From positions 1 through 64,000 of the forward strand of contig RBZT01000338.1 in assembly GCA_003693705.1 (NCBI GenBank): a stretch of DNA of 64,000 nt. The letters are read 5' to 3'. The position numbers were made by a program, and so were the translations under genes. The stretch comes from Polymyxa betae (lineage: Eukaryota > Endomyxa > Phytomyxea > Plasmodiophorida > Plasmodiophoridae). How positions within the stretch are numbered: the stretch's first letter is position 1; every line of letters starts with the position of its first letter. The notes under the pieces were generated by a model that had not been told where the DNA came from, ran no database searches, and saw only the letters and a program-made list of their open reading frames with translations. Shown here piece by piece: positions 57,314 through 64,000 of the stretch.

Positions 57314-58261
57314 TTATTCATCTGCTCGGAGCTGAACTTTAACAAATCCGCGTTTTTCTGTGCCCTCCGCTGTGTCCATAGCATAAAATAAATCAGTTAA
57401 TGTTACCCAGACCGCCGGGTATTTATGTTTCGTTACGTCCAGGAGCAAAGCCCGATCCGTAGCTGGATGATATGCGGCGATAGGTGAGAAATGTCCAACA
57501 TTACGCTGTAGGGCGCCAAACCGTAGGTAGTTGATCACAACAAACACGTCCTCGTTATAAACGCTCTGAACGATATGCTCACGGAGCTCGGAAAGATCCG
57601 AATGGTCCGCATGATGCACTTCGGCCGTAACATTGCCATCACCGGCAGCTTCCAGAGTAACTGAAGAGTAACATTATTTCTCAGAATTCATCATGCGAAG
57701 AGAATATGACTTTTTAAACTGTTATCAAATCGCCTTACAGCAGTTTTCAAAAAGCTCAGAAAAAGCAAGGTTTTGGTGACAGGCGCAGTTTTAAACATTG
57801 GCGCAGTTTTAAACATTGTCGCAGTTTTCAGAAAACAGAATACTCGACTTCAAATTAAAGAATCTACTACTGTATTTACCTGCGAGCTGGTCCAGGGTCA
57901 TCCCCTCCTTGTGAACAATGGACTCGTTTATGACTTGGCGGACCTGCGGCATGACAAGCAGATTGGACTGCGTGAAGTATCCGAATTGAGCCGGGAAAGT
58001 TTCCATAGTAGGTCCGGGAAGGCCGAGTGCATTCAGCACACAGACGGACGTGGCCACACCACAGAATGTTGCAAGAATCTGTTTCTCCCAGTGTGCCATC
58101 AATTTCGTGAATGAGACCTGGCCATCCTGTAGACAATCGATCAGAAGCTGCCTGCCTTCTGCCGATTCGAATGAGATCAGATTCGGCGGCAGCGGGAGCC
58201 TCTGGCACGAGACCAACAGCGCCAGCGTAACATAAACCAGCGCACGTAACGTAAACGTCAT
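57314..58261 (-). CDS. Secreted phytochelatin synthase, copy B
   Basis: Exons 58261-57880 and 57660-57314 give 242 aa with the same exon lengths and phase as copy A. Signal peptide MTFTLRALVYVTLALLVSC. The triad Cys67, His184 (VGHFSPIAAYH) and Asp202 is intact, so the gene looks active. Differences from copy A cluster in the second exon (YLRFGALQRN in place of YERGRVLQLQ). The intron is longer by about 40 bases and contains a tandem triplet of GCGCAGTTTTAAACATTG-like units. The pair is in direct tandem on the same strand, about 700 bases apart. Confidence 0.92.
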
Positions 58262-58731
58262 GGTTTCGAACTGATCTTTAGCGCAGCACAATGCCAGACG
58301 AACAAAACAACGCGGAGAGGGATCTGCGATGGATTAGACTGGACCAGCTCAAACTGCAGGCACGCAGAGGACGTTCTTACTGTGTCACGTAACACCTATT
58401 TGCGAGTTACAGGTCGAAGGTGTCAAAGCTGAATCGATAATGTACGATTCAGTCGATGAAGACGAGAGGTTGGATTGAAGATTGAGTCTGTCATCAGAAG
58501 AAACTGCGTCGCGGACTTCAGGACTGCACGATGGACTTGAGCTACACGGATGCGGGTGCGCCTAACGAAATTTTCCAAAATCATCCAAGCGAATGATGAT
58601 TAATCTGGGAAAGCGCCGTGACGAAAATCGACACGGCCATGTTAACATTTGATGAACAAAACATTAGGAGGCTCCGCCCCGCAGATTTTCCTGCGCATTT
58701 CTCCAAGTCCACAACGTCTCTATTTGACTTC

Positions 58732-58764
58732 TGGATTGGATTGGATTGGATTGGGTTGGATTGA
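58732..58764. repeat. ATTGG microsatellite
   Basis: Five to six tandem GGATT units with one GGGTT variant; a similar stretch is near 62706. Confidence 0.85.
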
Positions 58765-60452
58765 TAGTTCGTCGATGTTTGTCAACAGGCGGTTCGGTAT
58801 CCATAAGCCCAACACTGGTAGTTCTCAGGCATCGCCTTAGCATCTACCTGGACTCCTACTTCCAGTTTCGGAGCCTCTAATTGTTTCACCTATTTATGTT
58901 AGCCTAGATCTCGTTCGGCCCTATTTGGAGGACCTAAGAGAGGTTCCACAAGATAAGGTAGACACCTGCCCAATCCTACAGGGACTAGAACCCATGTACC
59001 CTGACTCATCTATTTCTCCCTACTGGGTGCTGCCCAGCTTTCTATATAGTTCGTTATATATAACATCCGCTGTCATATGCACATGAGAGAAACTCGCCCA
59101 TACATCCACTGTGAGTATAAAGTGCTTCATTAAAGTTTCTGATTTCTCATTCCATAGCTTTGTCTCGAAATTGCTTTAGCTGATCCTTGTTGTGTTTACA
59201 TTTTAGTAGTTGATGCTCTACAGTTTCTCTGTATCGCATACAATTTCTACATATATCTTCCCTTCAATTTTTATGTTCATTAAATGTGCTCTGTGAGCTT
59301 CTGAACCGTCAGCATATTTTCTGGCTAGAAATATGCCTGGCAATCCGAATACCGTCAGTATAGCAAAACAACAATACATAGGAAATTAGATAACAATTAA
59401 TTAACTCCAACAATAACCAATAAACCGAAGATTGTAAGAAAAACAATCCAGCTGCTATGATAGAGATCGGTTCAGGCGAAGCCGCACTTCCTGTTTTGTT
59501 TGAGGCGAGGCCCTGCCTCTGGTCCTGTTTGTCTCTAGATCAGGAACTTAATGACAGGCTGCGCCCCGTCATCGAAACTTGTTGCTGATCTCAAGGGTGA
59601 ACGACATTGTTTAACGATGGAGGCAATCCATCTCATACCTCTGTTGGTAATGAACATGTTGTGTGGAATGTAGCCTGGGCCCCGGGCCAGACAAAACGAT
59701 TAGAATCTGGAATCGCCTGAATCGTGACGACTCCAAGTTGCTTTGCACCTCTATCCTGAAAACTGTTAGTAAGGTTTCCATCGCTTATTTTGAGATATTT
59801 CCACGTCTTGGTGATCTATACGGGCACCGATTGTAAACAGGCCTTGAACGCTGTCCCGGCGCGGCCCAAGCTCTCCAATGTTGAGCGTCTCGTTAATCAG
59901 ATCATCATCTTCATTCTGATGGAGATCGCTGCCTGTTGTCTTCATGCCATTGTCGTTCGTGCTCTGGTCCAAATCTAATGTGAATGCCTGCAATGTGGCG
60001 ATATGGACTGCTTCTGGGTTTGACTGAGCTTCTACTATCAGGTATCTGCCATTCATTGCATTAATGTCTATCCAGAATCAGCTCAATAGTCTTGGGTACG
60101 TTGTCATATTCAATAACTTGGTCCCAATATTTCTATATCTTGTAGGCTGGCGCCGATATGAGCGAGCTAGAGACATTAGCCGAGCCTGCAATCAAGCTGT
60201 GTTTCTTTACAGGCAAATACGATGGAGAATATCGCAGGATATTTAGAGAGATTGGAGCTTGGTCGCAGCGACTGCTATTGAAGGCCGGATTTAAGCCCAA
60301 AAGATCCAGCATTTCTGCCACTTCACAGTGGCAGTGGTGATCGGGCGATCCGGACCTTTGGGGGCTGCGGCAAGTCGTTGCGCGGATTCTCACAGTCAGG
60401 AGACGCAATCTAAGCGTGATTATAATGGAACATGGCTACTTTGAAAGTCCGT
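58765..60452. other. Region with unresolved coding-like stretches
   Basis: The SINE-like second copy lies at 58880-59000. At 59766-60056 a minus-strand ATG opens 96 codons (NGRYLIVEAQSNPEAVHIAT) and at 60158-60340 a plus-strand ATG opens 60 codons (GKYDGEYRRIFREIGAWSQR), while the minus strand there is also open. Which are real could not be decided, and no family was recognised. Confidence 0.35.
58880..59000 (-). repeat. Second possible tRNA-derived SINE copy
   Basis: Shares GGTAGAcAcctGCCC...TCC-ACAGGGACTaGAACCC order with the copy at 37740 (minus-strand B-box GGGTTCTAGTCCC). Confidence 0.3.
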
Positions 60453-60545
60453 GCCTCTTTAGCTCAGTCGGCAGAGCGTAGGTCTCATATCCAAATCCTT
60501 TAAAGAGTCATCCTGAGGTCGTGCGTTCGATCCGCACAGGAGGCA
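60453..60545 (+). tRNA. tRNA-Met (CAT), elongator type, 20-nt intron
   Basis: Nearly identical to the copy at 6709 in all arms. The acceptor differs (GCCTCTT with AGGAGGC, compensated) and the intron after position 37 is about 20 nt instead of 16, with CTTTAAAG in its middle. A run of six T follows (CATTTTTTG). Confidence 0.93.
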
Positions 60546-60834
60546 CATTTTTTGCGCAGAAAGTCCAAAGTATACCGCCGGACACTCACGTGTAAAGTGT
60601 CGCAGTATTATCTTGTGTGAGTTTTGAACATTTCAAATATCTACCTGAAAACCTGAAATGCAATTCCTGGAAATGATTACTTGATGTATTTTACTTCTTT
60701 ACATTCCGGGCATCAAAATGCTGTAGCTAGCACCAATCACAACATCGACAAAATAGTCGACGCCGATCGGAACTGGTTGTTCCGTTCCGGGTCCTGAGGA
60801 CCCCGTGACGCCATTTGACTATCACTATCTACGA

Positions 60835-61323
60835 ATGCCGATATCGTACTTGGTCTGGGCGGGGTCGTCGCCGCCGACGCCGGGTCTGTACGCCCAGGAG
60901 TTGGTATTCCGCCGGGACGCGCTGTGGTCCCATGCCCGAGACGATGCTGAGATCCGCTTCGCCGACGAAGACGCCGATACCACGACGCACGTTTCGGCTT
61001 TGGATGGCGAACGCTTTATCGGATCCGTGGTCTTCATTCGACGCGGCAAGGATCAGCACGGCTCCGGACGACTATGCCAGATGGCGGTCGCACCGGACTA
61101 TCAGGGCAGCGGAATCGGCCGCGAACTGGTTCGACGCCTGGAACGGCATCTTAAAGAGACGTCGGAGACCCCTGTGAAGGTGGAGGTTCATGCGCAGTTG
61201 AGCGCTGTCGGGTTCTACGAAAAGGTCGGGTACGAAGCTGTGGATGGCGAATCGGACTTTGAAGAAGAAGGCATCATGCATCGTTTATTCTCAAAGACCA
61301 TTACACCGGACAAATCGGTTTAG
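60835..61323 (+). CDS. GNAT family N-acetyltransferase
   Basis: Intronless, 162 aa from the ATG at 60835 (an upstream GTG would add ten codons). The acetyl-CoA-binding motif A is clear: LCQMAVAPDYQGSGIGRELV, with the Q/R-x2-G-x-G/A turn. It is followed by KVEVHAQLSAVGFYEKVGYE and a C-terminal strand (EEGIMHRLFSK). The layout (N-terminal LVWAGSS-type strand, then RFADEDADTTTHVSALDGER) resembles small ElaA/PhnO-like bacterial acetyltransferases, so the substrate is probably a small molecule or an N-terminal amine. It lacks introns and has a high GC content for this window, while most neighbours are spliced; an old transfer from bacteria is possible but not shown. Confidence 0.9.
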   Translation: MPISYLVWAGSSPPTPGLYAQELVFRRDALWSHARDDAEIRFADEDADTTTHVSALDGERFIGSVVFIRRGKDQHGSGRLCQMAVAPDYQGSGIGRELVRRLERHLKETSETPVKVEVHAQLSAVGFYEKVGYEAVDGESDFEEEGIMHRLFSKTITPDKSV

Positions 61324-63341
61324 CATAACTTTCCTTTAAAATCGGTTTCATTGACCCATCGATTGCTGTGAATCATGATATTGCTCTTTCGGATTCCAGA
61401 GATGGCCGCAACTGTGATAACATCTTTGATTACGCTCTACCATGGATGTCCTGTTCCGGGTCTGTTCCTGGAGTGATACTCCACGATCGATTTGAATGAA
61501 AGCTCGGATGAATGGGAAGGGGTTATTCTTGATTCATCTGTTTCCTCAAAGAAGCTCGCTGACATACCGCAGTTCATGGCTTTGAACGAATTCCGGTACA
61601 GGCACACATTGAATTACATGGTGACTGAACAGTAGCGTCCGTTATCGTCCAAACCACCCTCCATTTCGATTACAGAACTTTGGAAATTCTGAAACACTTC
61701 CGAAAGCTTTGCGGATTTCGAATCTCATAGGAAAATAAGAGTATAATCTCCGGCGTTTGTATGAACTGTGAGCAGTACTCATATTATACGATTTCTTGGT
61801 ATAATGTGAAATTGCCAGTTGCAAACCAGGAACGTTTCCGATGTATTTTCGGCGACTATGTGAACTCAAGCAGCTTCGATGGCGCATTTGGGTCCTTGAA
61901 TACGCACCGAATTTGCTATGGGTCGTTCACAGAGCAGGACGGCAAATCCATCAAAAGACGATGTGGATCAGCACATGTTGTCGTGGATGTACATTGCCAT
62001 TATCTCAGAGGATGGCAATGATGGAGATGTTCGCCTGCCGTACGAGAGAGGAAATTTGACTGAAAGCTAAACCCTAGAAGAACATGCGCCCCAAAGTATC
62101 TGGTGCTATAGGAAGCGATTAACCTGACGTTGATTTTCTCCTTGTTTACTGTATTAATGCCAGACATAAACGTTTTGTTCTTTATGAAAAGAAGGTTGAC
62201 CCAGCTTTTACAGCACAGGTAAGCAAAGCAAAACAACTAAAAGTTGTGTGCCGCCTTCACAAATTATACCGCACCCTAGCCATTTAGCAGCTAGATGATG
62301 AATAAATACATTAGCAATATTCCATAAAACATCAAGGTTCCTGACAGCACAACAACCGCGAACTTCAAAACTCGACTTTGTTGAGGAGCTTCAAGAGGTC
62401 AGTTCAAGTTCAGCACCCAGACTTGATTGTGCGCGACAAATCTCTTTTGATAGGCAACATAGACGTATGGAAGAAACGCAGCCACAAACCAACGAGAATG
62501 AAAAGCCTAACCAATAAATTGCTGGGATGTAATCACCAAACCATAGGCAGACCACCCCAGCAGCAACAAGAATCAATGTTGCTAGAGCCTATGTGTCCTG
62601 GACATACATCTTCAATGTCGAGCATTTCGGCCAAAAATTCATAAAGACGCACTTTTGACAAAGCGACAAGTAATGCTACCGTTCCATCCATTACTCAAAG
62701 GAGAGGGATTGGGATTGGATTATTTTGGATTGGTGTTGATGATAATTTAGGAAAATGGGTTGATTGTATCTTTCAGCGAAGTACGGTATTTGGCATTTGA
62801 ACCTCCGCCATCTGAACCTGCTACACCTTCAAAAGAATATCCAGACCATGTTCTTGCCGCCACGTGCTAAGCTTTAGAAGTCGGCCAAATTCGGTCTTCG
62901 CAGCCTCCTACCAGTAATGACAGAGCGGATTCGTTCTGCTATTGCTTCCTTCTGTGTCCTTGGGGTTGGAATTTGGTGCGCTTTAACATTTGAGATGTTT
63001 AGTTTGGCATGCACTCGTATCCACTGTTTCCTAAAAAGCCTTTTGTACTGTTTGCTTGTCGGAGCTGTTATTGATATATTCACTAAACAGCCAGTTTTAT
63101 CTACTGCAACTTGGCGTGATCCTGGCGATTGTAATCAATTTTTGGTCGCGATTTCGAGATTGCATTTGGCTCGAAAGCAGACTGGAGTTTATAACGAGCC
63201 ACGTCCTCGTTGATTTTGCCTCGAGTTTTCCTCGTCGGAAATCAATTGGCTGAAAGCGATCCGGCTCGCGATATATCCCATTAAGTACGGGCATGCCTTT
63301 ACGCTCGTTGCTCATCGCGAGGGTGGGACTCTTAATCTGTG
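61324..63341. other. Region without a supported gene
   Basis: Short frames only. A minus-strand stretch at 62391-62576 is hydrophobic (LVAAGVVCLWFGDYIPAIYW) and a plus-strand ATG at 62917 gives 98 codons with two hydrophobic segments (CVLGVGIWCALTFEMFSLAC); both may be membrane-protein fragments or chance. CAAACCCTAG-like sequence occurs at 62063. Confidence 0.35.
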
Positions 63342-63834
63342 TGGTGCTCCGATCGAATTCGAATCAGGCTCGAAAAATTCGAGCATGTATTCGACGAATC
63401 GAGCCTCGAGCCGACACTCTGACGAATGATTCGACGATTCGAGCAAATAAATTATATCCTGTGGAATCCTGCACTATAGATCTTCTACAGTGGAGGCAAT
63501 CGCAGATTTCTCGGTTTCTGAAGCTTGGCTTAACCGGAAAGGAAATTTTAGCCATCCCAGGTTCATCTGTCAGTGTCGAAAGGATTTTTTGCGTTGGTAA
63601 GGACGTCATCCTAAGCGACGGAACAGCCCAGAAACTATATCAGCATTGAAGTTCGCATTCATCGCCGGAAGTAAGCCAAATTATTGTCAAATAAAACTAT
63701 GTTTCGCAAGTTTCCTTTGATAACTATTTTTTGCCAAAAATCTTCGAGCCTGATTAGAGGCGCGATTCAAGATTCCGAATCGAACCTCGAGCTTTGGCAA
63801 AAGCTCGATTCGACTCGATTCGATCGGAGCCCTA
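63342..63834 (+). mobile_element. Short hAT transposon relic with terminal inverted repeats
   Basis: The left end TGGTGCTCCGATCGAATTCG and the right end (minus strand TAGGGCTCCGATCGAATCG) are inverted repeats, with many subterminal TCGA/CGAAT units inside. Imperfect 8-bp flanks AATCTGTG and AAACTGTA (6 of 8 match) look like an old target-site duplication. The inner frame (about 63440-63610) encodes LLQWRQSQISRFLKLGL, then EILAIPGSSVSVERIFCVG, the hAT dimerisation domain near the transposase C-terminus. About 490 bp in all, so most of the transposase is deleted. Confidence 0.8.
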
Positions 63835-63838
63835 AAAC

Positions 63839-63925
63839 TGTACGAGTCTGTCGATGACGACGAGAGGTTGGATATAAGAGTGTGCGTCTGTATTCGGACA
63901 AATTGCACGGACTTCAGAGTGTTCT
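63839..63925. repeat. Third copy of the PCS upstream flank at the window edge
   Basis: GTACGAGTCTGTCGATGACG-ACGAGAGGTTGGAT matches about 58440-58475 and 56790-56815 upstream of the two phytochelatin synthase genes, followed by a shared ACTTCAG-x-ACTG-type stretch. Confidence 0.7.
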
Positions 63926-64000
63926 GGTTGTACAGTAGTCGAATATTTGTTTGATTACAGCAGTTAGCAACCGATTGATCATTCATCTGCCATCACACAG

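Larger units (their letters stand above)
55600..58640. repeat. Tandem segmental duplication carrying the PCS genes
   Basis: Two copies of about 1.2 kb are highly similar over both exons, the intron ends and about 300 bases upstream of each ATG (for example GAGAGGGATCTGCGATGGATTAG at both 56642 and 58313). The intron interiors and the 56700-57100 part differ more. Confidence 0.85.

Noticed and set aside
1-64000. CRISPR arrays, bacterial operons or ribosome binding sites
   Set aside because: The window is eukaryotic: spliced genes, tRNA introns, SMC2 and BTB proteins. No regular repeat-spacer array was seen.

Overview
The window is nuclear DNA of a eukaryotic microbe. It has GT-AG introns of about 40-260 nt, pol III type tRNA genes (two with introns), a 28-exon SMC2 gene, TTAGGG-type telomere-like motifs near start codons, and relics of copia, gypsy and hAT elements. 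Predicted secreted proteins are very common. Compact introns, secreted repeat proteins, BTB proteins and secreted phytochelatin synthases would fit a parasitic protist, for example a plasmodiophorid (Rhizaria), but this placement is a low-confidence inference. All gene models were spliced by eye from reading frame, splice sites and phase, without transcript data.

Left third (1-29 kb). tRNA-Pro is followed by a cluster of secreted helical proteins at 2.5-10.9 kb. The last of these has nearly one repeat per exon and ends in a RING-H2 finger. A 1.9 kb coding relic (11.2-13.1 kb) lies between inverted copies of an 11-bp minisatellite. Then come a minus-strand PA-domain/7TM receptor-like gene (15.3-16.8 kb), two secreted low-complexity proteins (18.4-23.5 kb, the second about 1080 aa), and a tight cluster: DUF1764, BTB, a Myb/SANT protein and an unknown gene. 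Telobox motifs lie close to all four start codons in that cluster.

Middle (29-50 kb). A stretch rich in retroelement and hAT-like relics surrounds an 11-exon gene (32.2-35.5 kb). That gene encodes four copies of a cysteine/WGNPF domain I do not recognise, which is the best candidate here for something undescribed. A secreted arginine-rich protein, tRNA-Val(CAC), a 25-N gap and the complete condensin subunit SMC2 follow. SMC2 has a 34-nt microexon behind a GC-AG intron.

Right (50-64 kb). This part holds a second BTB gene, two tandem secreted phytochelatin synthase paralogs (242 aa each), a second intron-containing tRNA-Met, an intronless GNAT acetyltransferase and a short hAT relic. The hAT relic sits next to a third copy of the phytochelatin-synthase flank at the window edge.
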